Of a stretch of DNA of 47,859 bases, positions 8,237 through 14,909 are shown piece after piece. Origin of the DNA: UBA5448 sp045536965 (GTDB lineage Bacteria > Bacillota > Clostridia > Oscillospirales > SIG627); assembly GCA_045536965.1 (NCBI GenBank), contig JAZSON010000001.1, positions 1 to 47,859 of the forward strand, given 5' to 3'. Numbering within the stretch: position 1 is the stretch's first letter; each line of letters begins with the position of its first letter. The notes below the pieces were generated by a model. That model saw only the letters and a program-made list of their open reading frames with translations. It did not search any database and was not told where the DNA came from. The position numbers were made by a program, and so were the translations under genes.

Positions 8237-9490
8237 TTATTTGTTTTTCAGTTCCTCGGCGAGATCCTTACAAGCCAATTCGACTTTTTCAAGTGTTTCG
8301 AGAATATCCGCTTCCTTGTGGGAGAAGTTGACATAGAAAACGGTATAAGGAGAAACACCGTATTTATAGCAGTATTTGGTGAACAGGTTGACAATGCCCG
8401 AGGGTGCGCTGCTATCACGCGGGAACAGCGCGGGGAAGGAATCGTACCCTGCGATGCGCAAGGGCAGTTCATATTTGGCAAAGAGCGCCTTCAGTCCGTC
8501 GCCAAGAAGGGTGCCGTAACGCTTTAAGTGTCCGATGACGTCATCGCGGAGATAAATGCGAATGGTGGCAAGGGCTGCCGCCAGCGACATGGAATCACCC
8601 GCAAAGGTGGAGGAAATGACCGCGCCCCCACGCGGAGCACATTGCATCATGACCTCTTTTTTGCCGCAATAAACCGACAGAGGGAATCCATTGGCCATAC
8701 CCTTGGAGAAGACGGCAAGATCGGGAGTCACACCGAAAAATTCCTGCACACCGCCGATGGCGACACGAAATCCCGTGACGATCTCGTCAAAGATCAAAAG
8801 CGCACCTCTTTCATCAGCAAGCTTTCTCATCTCGGGGTAGAAGCTGCTGCCCGCCTCGACATCGTCGTAGGTGGAGGCAATGACAATCGCGGCAACGTTG
8901 TCGTTATATTGGTCAAAGATGCTCTTTATGCCCTCGACATCGTTCCAGTGCGCAGCATGGTGAAGGGCGGAAAGATTGGCGGGAACACCGCTTTTCGGCG
9001 AGGTGCCGACCTGATTGGGAAGCACGCGACCATTCGATGCAAGGCTATTGAGCCATCCGTTGTAGCCGACCTGAATGATATGATCCTTGCCTGTATATCC
9101 TCTTGCGATACGGATGGTAGCGGCAAGGGCTTCACCGCCCGTTTTCAAAAATCTTGCCATTTCGGCGCAGGGAACCAGCTCACAAATGAGAGCGGCAAGT
9201 TCTGCCTCCAAAGGCGAGGGATGTCCGAACAAAATGCCCTTATCGAGCTGCTCAGCAACAGCGGCATTGACCTCGGGATAGGCATAACCGAGGGTGATAG
9301 GACCCAAGGCGTTGCGATAGTCGATAAACTCTCTCCCCTCGATGTCCCAGAGTCTGCAACCCTTACCGTGATCAATGGCACAGGGTTCATACGGGCGCAT
9401 GGCGGGCGAGGGAGCCTTTGAGCAGGTGCTGGAGCCCCAAGGGATATATTTTTCTGCAAGTTCTACTTGATTCTTATAGATATCAGTCAT
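8237..9490 (-). CDS. Class III PLP-dependent aminotransferase, glutamate-1-semialdehyde aminomutase-like
   Basis: 417 residues from the ATG at 9490, preceded by AAAGGA. The fold-type I features of class III aminotransferases are present: an N-terminal GCRLWDIEGREFIDY strand, TGGEALAATIRIAR (the phosphate-binding area), FDEIVTGFR with the PLP-nitrogen Asp235, and VFSKGMANGFPLS with the Schiff-base Lys263. The overall pattern is closest to glutamate-1-semialdehyde 2,1-aminomutase, but no tetrapyrrole genes are nearby and the gene stands alone. It may instead transfer an amino group in sugar, lipid or amino-acid metabolism, as many HemL-like proteins do. No clear terminator follows; the 180 bases to glutamate dehydrogenase are AT-rich. 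Confidence 0.82.
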   Translation of the reverse strand: MTDIYKNQVELAEKYIPWGSSTCSKAPSPAMRPYEPCAIDHGKGCRLWDIEGREFIDYRNALGPITLGYAYPEVNAAVAEQLDKGILFGHPSPLEAELAALICELVPCAEMARFLKTGGEALAATIRIARGYTGKDHIIQVGYNGWLNSLASNGRVLPNQVGTSPKSGVPANLSALHHAAHWNDVEGIKSIFDQYNDNVAAIVIASTYDDVEAGSSFYPEMRKLADERGALLIFDEIVTGFRVAIGGVQEFFGVTPDLAVFSKGMANGFPLSVYCGKKEVMMQCAPRGGAVISSTFAGDSMSLAAALATIRIYLRDDVIGHLKRYGTLLGDGLKALFAKYELPLRIAGYDSFPALFPRDSSAPSGIVNLFTKYCYKYGVSPYTVFYVNFSHKEADILETLEKVELACKDLAEELKNK

Positions 9491-9543
9491 TCGATAAACA
9501 CGTCCTTTCGGCATAGATCGGACACACACGTCCGTTTATACAC

Positions 9544-9571
9544 ATTTTACCATATAATTTAATTATTTCAA
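9544..9571 (-). promoter_or_regulatory. Promoter of the HemL-like aminotransferase gene
   Basis: On the minus strand TTGAAA (9566-9571), 16-base spacer, TAAAAT (9544-9549) preceded by ATGG. Confidence 0.6.
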
Positions 9572-9663
9572 TACTTTCAGGCAAAAAATAATCGGAAATT
9601 AAACAAACCAAAACGTTTGGGGGAATACTTTGAAAAAAATATTGTTTTTTTTGAAAATAGGTA

Positions 9664-9692
9664 TTGCATTTTAATTTTACTTATGCTATAAT
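9664..9692 (+). promoter_or_regulatory. Promoter of tRNA-Ala
   Basis: TTGCAT (9664-9669), 17-base spacer, TATAAT (9687-9692), with TGC before the -10 forming an extended -10. The tRNA begins 20 bases after the -10. Confidence 0.85.
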
Positions 9693-9712
9693 ACCACCCG
9701 TCGACAAAAGAC

Positions 9713-9788
9713 GGGGCATTAGCGCAGCTGGGAGCGCACAACACTGGCAGTGTTGGGGTCACGAGTTCGAGTCTCGTATGCTCCACCA
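9713..9788 (+). tRNA. tRNA-Ala (anticodon GGC)
   Basis: The 76-nt sequence folds as a full cloverleaf. The acceptor stem GGGGCAT/ATGCTCC has one G-U pair, the D stem is GCGC/GCGC, the anticodon stem CAACA/TGTTG closes the loop CTGGCAG (anticodon GGC, alanine), the T stem is ACGAG/CTCGT with loop TTCGAGT, and A-CCA is encoded. It has a strong promoter and its own terminator. The last 60 bases recur exactly at 19114-19173. Confidence 0.96.
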
Positions 9789-9821
9789 GAAAAAAGCACT
9801 TGCGCAAGCAAGTGCTTTTTT
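9789..9821 (+). terminator. tRNA-Ala terminator
   Basis: AAAAAGCACTTGC, loop GCAA, GCAAGTGCTTTTTT directly after the CCA end: a perfect stem with a T run. The symmetrical A/T flanks would also allow termination in the other direction. Confidence 0.9.
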
Positions 9822-9823
9822 CA

Positions 9824-10020
9824 ACGAAATTCGCCTGCGGCGAGTGAAATTTGACTTCGCCAAGTGAAATAGCTTCGCTGTGAAATATTTGCTCCGCAAA
9901 TGTGAGGAGGCGAATTTTATTTCACATCGCGACCAACGGGAGCAATATTTCACAGTTCACGGAGTGAATTGTTTGACCGTGAGCGCAAGCGAACGATTTC
10001 ACGAAAAAGCGAACGATTAT
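9824..10020. repeat. Palindrome array A (GTGAAAT linkers)
   Basis: A chain of short self-complementary stems such as TTCGCCTGCGGCGA, AGCTTCGCT and ATTTGCTCCGCAAAT, separated by the 7-base linker GTGAAAT, later appearing inverted as ATTTCAC. It starts immediately after the tRNA terminator. No reading frame makes sense here, and I see no gene from 9822 to 10480. Confidence 0.75.
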
Positions 10021-10078
10021 GTGAGAGTTCGAATTCATACGTAAAAATGCAGAAGATATCTTTTTTGCAGCCCATAGA

Positions 10079-10115
10079 CAAAAAAGAACGAGGTTTTTTA
10101 CTTCGTTCTTTTTTT
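10079..10115 (+). terminator. Terminator-like hairpin heading palindrome array B
   Basis: AAAAAAGAACGA(G) and CTTCGTTCTTTTTTT form an A/T-flanked stem of at least 8 bp. It sits directly before ATCCAAG, as do the hairpins heading arrays C and E. No gene ends into it, so it may be part of the repeat module rather than a working terminator. Confidence 0.7.
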
Positions 10116-10345
10116 ATCCAAGCCGCAGGCTTGGTATATCATCACCGCGCGTAGTGCGGTGTATATCACCAGCCCCTTTGGGGCTGTATCTCATCACGCT
10201 TTAGCGTGTATATCATCGCCGCAAGGCGTATATGATTGAATGTATATCTCGCGATGGCAAGGTTTTTATTCCTATATCATCAAAGCGGTACGCATTGCAT
10301 ATTATCACGCCATCGGCGTGCATCTTGGCATCCCGACGATCCGCC
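10116..10345 (+). repeat. Palindrome array B (TATATCAT linkers)
   Basis: Successive palindromes CCAAGCCGCAGGCTTGG, CACCGCGCGTAGTGCGGTG, CAGCCCCTTTGGGGCTG, CACGCTTTAGCGTG and CGCCGCAAGGCG are joined by 8-base linkers TATATCAT, TATATCAC, TATCTCAT and TATATCAT. Later units decay. The same linker order with partly different stems occurs in arrays C and E on the other strand. Confidence 0.85.
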
Positions 10346-10373
10346 AACCATATCCCCCGACTATGGAAAACAC

Positions 10374-10407
10374 AAAACAGCCCGCCGATTTCTCGGCGGG
10401 CTGTTTC
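10374..10407 (-). terminator. Terminator downstream of the truncated spoVT-like fragment
   Basis: Stem of about 13 bp, AACAGCCCGCCGA with its complement at 10393-10405, around a 4-base loop, followed on the minus strand by CTGTTTTGTGTTTT. Confidence 0.75.
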
Positions 10408-10479
10408 GTATGTAACGATTAGCAATCAGCGACCAAAACATAAAGTTTGTGTTTATTATTTGTATCAAGTATTTAATAC

Positions 10480-10614
10480 CTACCAAGTAGATTTCGTATA
10501 GGTATGTATTTGCAACGGGTCGCCCTCACGGATGCGGAGGGTGCGGCGAATTTCCTTGGGGATAACCACACGACCAAGGTCGTCAACTCTACGGACGATA
10601 CCTGTTGCTTTCAT
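10480..10614 (-). pseudogene. Truncated SpoVT/AbrB-type regulator, fragment 1
   Basis: From an ATG at 10614, preceded by AAGGAAAA, the frame encodes MKATGIVRRVDDLGRVVIPK and then EIRRTLRIREGDPL. This is the first half of the swapped-hairpin DNA-binding domain of SpoVT/AbrB regulators. After GDPL the similarity stops and the frame ends 8 residues later (44 residues total, against about 90 for AbrB and 180 for SpoVT). It cannot form a full DNA-binding domain. It is embedded in a repeat whose second copy at 11448-11673 carries the same gene start. Confidence 0.85.
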
Positions 10615-10743
10615 ATATACATTTTCCTTATCACATTTCGTAGGCGACGGCGCCTTCGACGTCCCGTTTATTATTTGCACAAAACCTGCGGGCTGTCGTG
10701 GGCGCCAGCCCCTACCGAAAAATTTTCAAATTGTATTGTTAGT
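10517..10743 (-). repeat. Composite repeat copy 1 (GTAGGGG element plus spoVT start)
   Basis: About 225 bp shared with 11448-11673 in the same orientation. On the minus strand it begins with TAACAATACAATTTGAAAAT, continues through an element with inverted ends GTAGGGG/CCCCTAC-like and inner GGCGCC boxes, then ACGAAATGTGATAAGG, a ribosome site and the spoVT-like start, ending at GACGACCC-like sequence near 10517. Confidence 0.8.
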
Positions 10744-10784
10744 ATCTGTAAATCAAGGGAATTTATACTTGCCGTTTTGCTGAA

Positions 10785-11315
10785 TTATATTGTCATCAAT
10801 TCGTGGTGCATATAAGCAAATTCTTCTGTGCTGATTCTCTGTGTGCGTTGTTTGAGATAATTATAGAGGATTACAAATCGCTGATATGTATATTGCATAT
10901 TCTCTTCATCATCTTCGAAGAAATCATTCGCCATCACAAATGCCACAGGGGATTCCAAGAGGTTGCTGGCTAATTGCTGGGTGGAATCAAATAATATATC
11001 TATCTTATCCTCTAATGACATTCCTTCAGGAGTGAGATTGTCTACCACAAGTGTGGGCTCATCGTCAAAAAAGGTTTTTCCAAACACGTCCTGTTGGTTT
11101 AGAATTTCTTCTCCTGTTTGGATGTTATACATTTTTTCAGATGCAAAATCATCGAAAAATATGCCTTTTAAAGGGGCTTTAGAGGTTTCCTTTGAAACAA
11201 AAACCATACCGTCGCCATCAGAGCCAACAAAATATCCAATGACATTGCGGTATCCGATCTTCATGCCATCATTGATTATTTCATTTGCAATTTTTTGCAT
11301 TTTCTTTATTTCCAT
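10785..11315 (-). CDS. Hypothetical acidic protein, 176 residues
   Basis: The ATG at 11315 is chosen because AAGGAGGGAG lies upstream; the frame extends 33 codons further without support. The protein is soluble and acidic, starting MEIKKMQKIANEIINDG and containing a SDGDGMVFVSKET strand and two Asp/Glu clusters (EDKIDILFD and DFFEDDEEN). No signal peptide, membrane segment or recognisable catalytic motif is seen. I do not recognise the family. It has its own promoter, and the composite repeat follows its 3' end with 41 bases between. Confidence 0.75.
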   Translation of the reverse strand: MEIKKMQKIANEIINDGMKIGYRNVIGYFVGSDGDGMVFVSKETSKAPLKGIFFDDFASEKMYNIQTGEEILNQQDVFGKTFFDDEPTLVVDNLTPEGMSLEDKIDILFDSTQQLASNLLESPVAFVMANDFFEDDEENMQYTYQRFVILYNYLKQRTQRISTEEFAYMHHELMTI

Positions 11316-11355
11316 AGACAACTCCCTCCTTGGGCAGAATATATTTAATGTTTTA

Positions 11356-11383
11356 ATTATATCACAATTTGTGTAATATGCAA
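11356..11383 (-). promoter_or_regulatory. Promoter of the 176-residue hypothetical gene
   Basis: On the minus strand TTGCAT (11378-11383), 16-base spacer, TATAAT (11356-11361) preceded by TGTGA. Confidence 0.7.
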
Positions 11384-11447
11384 TCTTTCTGCAAGAAATA
11401 GCATACCATAGCAAAACCTGTCAAACGGTGTCAATGTTGTCAGCAAG

Positions 11448-11545
11448 GGGTCACCCTCACGAATCCGCATTGTTCTTCTAATTTCTTTGGGGATAACAAC
11501 TCTCCCCAAATCGTCAATACGGCGTACAATTCCTGTTGCTTTTAT
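11448..11545 (-). pseudogene. Truncated SpoVT/AbrB-type regulator, fragment 2, start codon lost
   Basis: The frame reads IKATGIVRRIDDLGRVVIPK and EIRRTMRIREGDPL, the same N-terminal half-domain as fragment 1. The expected ATG is ATA here, and the segment ends at the same GDPL point. A nearby ATG in another frame hits a stop after two codons. The fragment is therefore not expressed as a regulator. Confidence 0.85.
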
Positions 11546-11673
11546 ATATTCATTTCTCCTTATCACATTTCGTAGGGGACGGCGCCTTCGACGTCCCGTT
11601 TTTGTTTTATTCAAACTTTTCGGGTTGTCGTGGGCGCCAACCCCTACAACAAATTTTCAAATTGTACTGTTAG
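11448..11673 (-). repeat. Composite repeat copy 2 (GTAGGGG element plus spoVT start)
   Basis: Same architecture as 10517-10743: on the minus strand TAACAGTACAATTTGAAAAT, then GTAGGGGTTGGCGCC with an inverted partner GGCGCCGTCCCCTAC, then ACGAAATGTGATAAGGAG and the spoVT-like start. Its left end supplies the final codons and stop of the chimeric vWA gene. Confidence 0.8.
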
Positions 11674-11973
11674 CTCAATGTAAGAGCAGCTTGTAAATTC
11701 AACGTCCTTCCAGATATTGAGCCAATTTTCACGGCTGTCCATATTATCAACCAAAACCACGGTGTATTGGGTGAGCTTATCGGAAGCAAAAGGAACGGTG
11801 CATTCCACGTCAAGGGCATCGTCGCACTGCTCGCGCAGTCGCGCACATTCGCCTTCCTGCTTCTTCTGCTTTTCAATCATCGAGTTGAACCCACCGATGG
11901 TATCACTCTCCAGCCCCGCCATTGATCCGCTTCTGTCCAATATAAATACGAGTTCAGTAATGTTGTTTTTCAT
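11644..11973 (-). pseudogene. von Willebrand factor A domain fragment fused to unrelated sequence
   Basis: The start at 11973 follows GAGAGG. The first 38 or so residues, including LVFILDRSGSMAGLESDTIG, carry the MIDAS motif DxSxS of vWA proteins related to TerY/YfbK-type small vWA proteins, which usually run to over 200 residues. After KKQEGECA the sequence changes to RLREQCDDALDVECTVPFAS, which does not continue the vWA fold, and the end (TVQFENLL) is encoded by the composite repeat. The product is 109 residues and lacks most of the domain. It reads as an in-frame chimera made by recombination. Confidence 0.75.
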
Positions 11974-12052
11974 AATAGAAAACCTCTCTTTCATTTGATG
12001 TACTCATTCTACACCAACAAAAGAGAGGTTAGGTCGCCTGCAAAGCGACAAA

Positions 12053-12403
12053 TTATTTTACTTTATCCCATTCTGCCTCTTTGAATCCAACAAGCATAAA
12101 GCCATCACCAATGAGCAAAGGCCGTTTGACCAACATACCATCGGTTGCAAGGAGTTTTAGCATTTCATCCTCGCTCATCTCGGAAAGCTTGTTTTTAAGA
12201 TCTAACGATTTATAAAGCAGACCACTTGTATTAAAGAACTTCTTTATTGGCAATCCGCTTTCCTTATACCATTCGGTCAATTCCTCAAGTGCAGGGTTGT
12301 CGAATTTGATATCCCTCAACTCATATTCGATGTTATTATCATCTAACCACTTCTTTGCTCTTTGGCAAGTGGTGCATTTGGGGTAGCCAATAAATTTAAC
12401 CAT
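12053..12403 (-). CDS. ArsC/Spx-family thioredoxin-fold protein
   Basis: 116 residues with a C10-x-x-C13 redox pair in YPKCTTCQRAKKWLDDN and the later LVKRPLLI segment containing the cis-proline region typical of ArsC/Spx/YffB proteins. Family members act as arsenate reductase-like enzymes or RNA-polymerase-binding regulators. The Arg in the VKRPL region and the size fit either; without ars genes nearby the regulator or general reductase role is equally likely. The ATG at 12403 follows GAGGA. The chimeric vWA gene starts 80 bases downstream on the same strand. Confidence 0.88.
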   Translation of the reverse strand: MVKFIGYPKCTTCQRAKKWLDDNNIEYELRDIKFDNPALEELTEWYKESGLPIKKFFNTSGLLYKSLDLKNKLSEMSEDEMLKLLATDGMLVKRPLLIGDGFMLVGFKEAEWDKVK

Positions 12404-12441
12404 TACACATTCCTCAAATCATTTTAGATTTTCTAATTTTA

Positions 12442-12576
12442 CTATCTGAATTCCGGGAAACTTAGTTTCATACAAAGCGTAAGGTCGAGAGCATAGTCAA
12501 GAACTTGGTCAATATCTCCCTCTAAAATTTTGGTTTCACCAACCTTGAATTCAAGGCAAAAGACAATTCCTTCCAT
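12442..12576 (-). pseudogene. Gene fragment, possible PD-(D/E)XK-nuclease-like C-terminus
   Basis: A 44-codon frame MEGIVFCLEFKVGETKILEG continuing to a stop at 12442. The VFCLEFK core resembles the EFK/ELK strand of PD-(D/E)XK-type domains found at the end of AAA-ATPase-like proteins, but the match is short. Its 5' side runs directly into palindrome array C with no promoter or ribosome site, so it is most likely the surviving 3' end of a gene cut by the array. Confidence 0.5.
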
Positions 12577-12718
12577 ATCATCAAAACTTTAATTTTGTAT
12601 ATCATCAAGCCGACAGAAATACACGCTGACGCGTGATGAGATACAAGGGCGCAACGCGCCCTTGGTGATATACACCACGCTTCGCGCGGTGATGATATGC
12701 CAAGCCTGCGGCTTGGAT
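12577..12718 (-). repeat. Palindrome array C (TATATCAT linkers)
   Basis: On the minus strand after the hairpin at 12719-12751: ATCCAAGCCGCAGGCTTGG, then CACCGCGCGAAGCGTGGTG, CAAGGGCGCGTTGCGCCCTTG and CACGCGTCAGCGTG, separated by CATATCAT, TATATCAC and TATCTCAT, ending with inverted linkers around an AAAACTTTAATTTT stem. Nearly identical to array E. Confidence 0.88.
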
Positions 12719-12751
12719 AAAAAACTCTCGTTCAAAGAACGAGAGTTTTTT
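12719..12751 (-). terminator. Terminator hairpin of the 229-residue lipoprotein unit
   Basis: AAAAAACTCTCGTTC and GAACGAGAGTTTTTT form a perfect stem with short loop and T run on the minus strand. The equivalent hairpin in unit E has an entirely different stem sequence. Confidence 0.85.
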
Positions 12752-12803
12752 GGGTGTTTCAAACTTAATGACACGAATGAAATGTGCCTGAAAACCGAGG
12801 ATT
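12752..12803 (-). repeat. Conserved 3' tail, copy C
   Basis: On the minus strand CTCGGTTTTCAGGCACATTT followed by CATTCGTGTCATTAAGTTTG and AAACACCC, directly before the terminator. It is shared with 15093-15144, and its last 30 bases with 13820-13850. Confidence 0.8.
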
Positions 12804-12843
12804 TTCTCTTAATTAAACGGATTTTCATTCTGATTTCATAGAA

Positions 12844-13533
12844 TTACTTGCTCATCAATTTATCAATCAATTCTTGAGCTAAAACATATTCTATATCATT
12901 GATTTTAATTGAATATGCCTTATCGTCAAATGACATTACTTCCAAAGGAATAACTATATTGATATCGTCCTGTATAACTCCACAAACATACCCGTAAACA
13001 TAACAATTCTTCAACGTGCCGTCAGGTTGCTTTACTAAATCAAACAGTCCAGCATCTTTAGCCTTTTGTCCACTTTTAATTTCGTTAAGAAACTGTTCGC
13101 ATTCAGTAATTCCTTTGTTTGAGATTGTTGTTATCTTATCATTAAAAAGAGAACCTTTTACAAACTCAAATCTAATACAATTATCAAGGGAGACTTCCAT
13201 TTTCAGCAATTCGGACTTTACATACACAGCGGAAAACTCATTGTCGGGAAAATATCTTACTAACACATCTTGACTATCATTAACAGAATACATACCTGTT
13301 TTTATCTTATTGGTAAGATGAACAAAGGTCTTATTCTCTCCCTTTACGTGACCAATGAACTCCCATTCTCCAAAGCACCAAACTCTACCCTCGTTACCGA
13401 CAAAAGTATATTCCGTGCCGTCAGTTGCTACAATAGTTTTATTTTCGATTTCCGTAAACTCAACATTATTTGAGCAAGCAACTAAAGAAAAGACAATCGC
13501 CAAACACATAAAAACAATTGATAACTTTTTCAT
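12844..13533 (-). CDS. Hypothetical lipoprotein, 229 residues
   Basis: The start at 13533 is chosen because a classic lipoprotein signal begins there (MKKLSIVFMCLAIVFSLVAC, Cys20 in LVAC) and AAAGG lies upstream. The mature part has beta-rich segments (TIVATDGTEYTFVGNEG, GEWEFIGHV) and no known catalytic motif; I do not recognise the family. Probably a small extracytoplasmic lipoprotein. Codons are AT-rich, unlike the chromosome's core genes. It forms one unit with the promoter at 13556-13585 (leader about 16 nt) and the tail, terminator and palindrome array on its 3' side. Confidence 0.8.
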   Translation of the reverse strand: MKKLSIVFMCLAIVFSLVACSNNVEFTEIENKTIVATDGTEYTFVGNEGRVWCFGEWEFIGHVKGENKTFVHLTNKIKTGMYSVNDSQDVLVRYFPDNEFSAVYVKSELLKMEVSLDNCIRFEFVKGSLFNDKITTISNKGITECEQFLNEIKSGQKAKDAGLFDLVKQPDGTLKNCYVYGYVCGVIQDDINIVIPLEVMSFDDKAYSIKINDIEYVLAQELIDKLMSK

Positions 13534-13555
13534 AACATCACCGACCTTTAGGTGT

Positions 13556-13585
13556 ATTATAGCATAAAAGTGGCGGAGTGGCAAG
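13556..13585 (-). promoter_or_regulatory. Unit promoter of the 229-residue lipoprotein
   Basis: On the minus strand TTGCCA (13580-13585), 18 bases, TATAAT (13556-13561), with CTTTTATGC before and ACACC after. It shares CCRCNNCTTTTATGCTATAA-type sequence with the promoters at 14867 and 15364. Confidence 0.8.
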
Positions 13586-13586
13586 A

Positions 13587-13780
13587 TGAAATGATATATC
13601 GCCTTTGGCGATATGATGCATTTGCTTCGCAAATACGAAGCACAAGGCTCCGCCTTGCATGAAGCAGCGGCTTCGCCGCTATGAAGCAAAGCGCACACAA
13701 ATTTCAAAATACGCCGCAAGGCGTGCTTCATAGCCGTAGGCGACTTCATGTTTTATGCACCGTAAGGTGCGCTTCATTTC
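13587..13780 (-). repeat. Palindrome array D (CTTCAT/ATGAAG linkers)
   Basis: Stems such as ATATCGCCTTTGGCGATAT, CATTTGCTTCGCAAAT, CAAGGCTCCGCCTTG, AGCGGCTTCGCCGCT, TACGCCGCAAGGCGT and GCACCGTAAGGTGC, separated by ATGAAG or its inverse CTTCAT. A different linker family from arrays B, C and E, in the same position relative to terminator and promoter. Confidence 0.82.
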
Positions 13781-13820
13781 AAAAAATAAAAGCAGGTCGA
13801 TTGACCTGCTTTTATTTTTG
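13781..13820 (-). terminator. Terminator hairpin heading array D
   Basis: AAAATAAAAGCAGGTC and GACCTGCTTTTATTTTT with a short loop: long stem with T-rich end on the minus strand, preceded by the conserved AAGTTCAAAACACCC tail. Confidence 0.85.
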
Positions 13821-13840
13821 GGTGTTTTGAACTTAGTGAC

Positions 13841-13876
13841 ACGGATAGAATCCCCAAGCAAGGTGACTTTAATCAT
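13841..13876 (-). pseudogene. Relic start of a GDSL/SGNH-hydrolase-like gene
   Basis: An ATG at 13876 with AAGGCG upstream encodes MIKVTLLGDSIR, the block I motif (GDS) of SGNH/GDSL hydrolases, and then runs straight into the conserved tail (VTKFKTPK) and terminator. Upstream at 13897-13902 a TACAAT in the context TTTTATACTACAATAAA looks like a decayed unit promoter. The rest of the enzyme is missing. Twelve codons are little evidence for the family name. Confidence 0.45.
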
Positions 13877-13961
13877 AGCTAACGCCTTACGGTTTTATTG
13901 TAGTATAAAAGGAGTGGAAAAGAATAAGTTTCCTTCATTTTGAACTGCACATTATTGAAAT

Positions 13962-14762
13962 TTAGGGGCGAAGACCCATACCACCCTCAAGAGTAAGTGT
14001 TTCACCATTCATATATTTAAAGTCGGGAGATGCCAATTGAACGCAAACACGACCAATTTCTGATTCAGAATCACCAAAGTGGCCTGCAGGTGGCATTTTT
14101 ACATTTGCTTTAAAGGCTTCAGGATAAGCTTTTTCAAAGTTTTCAAGTTGAACTGTCCAAGCAAGAGGACATATCACATTAGTATTAATACCATCCCGTG
14201 CCCACTCTGTAGCAGCAACTCTCGAAAGACCTCTGATACCTTCCTTCGCTGCGGCATATGCACACTGACCATAATTCCCAAACAGACCTGCGCCTGAAGC
14301 AAAATTAATAATTGTTCCCTGAGTTTCTTTAAGATAAGGATAGCAAGCCTTCATATAATAGAATGTTGCATAAAGACCTGAATAAAGAGCTAAATCAAAC
14401 TGCTCAGTAGTGTGTTCTTGAATCATAACGCCGGAAGCGGAGGCTTGTGCGTTATTGATAAGGACATCAATTCTTCCAAATTCCGATATAGCCGCTTCCA
14501 CAACTGATTTTGCAATAGTCTCATTATCGGAACCTGCTGAAATATCTGCAGAGAAAGGCAAAACTTTTATTCCATGTAGTTTCTCAAGTTCTTCTTTTGC
14601 CTTTTCAAGCTTTGAAAAATTTCTCCCTGTAATTACAAGATTTGCTCCTTCCTTTGCATACGCTGTCGCAATTCCATAACCTATAGAACCGCATCTTCCA
14701 TCAGACAAGGTAGCAAATCCAGCTCCGGTAATAATAGCCGTTTTCCCTGTTAAAAAGCCCAT
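13962..14762 (-). CDS. Short-chain dehydrogenase/reductase
   Basis: 266 residues from the ATG at 14762 (AAGGAG seven bases upstream). Classical SDR features are all present: the nucleotide loop TGAGFATLSDGRCGSIGYGI with an extended glycine motif, DVLINNAQ, the catalytic Ser in NFASGAG and the YxxxK pair in CAYAAAKEG. It should be an active NAD(P)-dependent oxidoreductase in the cytoplasm; substrate unknown. The frame also starts at 14846 with its own GGAGG and about 15 nt from the promoter at 14867. That longer form adds 28 residues (MSFNNELNDAKFACLFAAYN onward) not typical of SDRs. The extra N-terminus may be the leftover start of another gene brought with the promoter module. Confidence 0.88.
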   Translation of the reverse strand: MGFLTGKTAIITGAGFATLSDGRCGSIGYGIATAYAKEGANLVITGRNFSKLEKAKEELEKLHGIKVLPFSADISAGSDNETIAKSVVEAAISEFGRIDVLINNAQASASGVMIQEHTTEQFDLALYSGLYATFYYMKACYPYLKETQGTIINFASGAGLFGNYGQCAYAAAKEGIRGLSRVAATEWARDGINTNVICPLAWTVQLENFEKAYPEAFKANVKMPPAGHFGDSESEIGRVCVQLASPDFKYMNGETLTLEGGMGLRP

Positions 14763-14866
14763 ATTCATTCTCCTTATTTCTAAACGATTATATGCAGCAA
14801 ATAGACATGCAAATTTTGCATCATTGAGTTCATTGTTAAAACTCATCTTATCACTGCCTCCAGTGT

Positions 14867-14895
14867 ATTATAGCATAAAAGCGGCGGAAAATCAA
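14867..14895 (-). promoter_or_regulatory. Unit promoter of the SDR gene
   Basis: On the minus strand TTGATT (14890-14895), 17 bases, TATAAT (14867-14872), with CTTTTATGC before and ACAC after the -10; nearly identical to the promoter at 15364. Confidence 0.82.
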
Positions 14896-14909
14896 GGGCT
14901 TGCCGTTGC

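Noticed and set aside
5858..9421. Plus-strand frames of 297-451 codons opposite the isomerase, glutamate dehydrogenase and aminotransferase genes
   Set aside because: They are mirror frames of strongly conserved genes; the minus strand has all catalytic motifs.
12589..12828. Small minus-strand frame of 79 codons across array C and the tail, and similar frames across arrays D and E
   Set aside because: They are translations of palindromes, linkers and terminators and have no stable composition or start signals.
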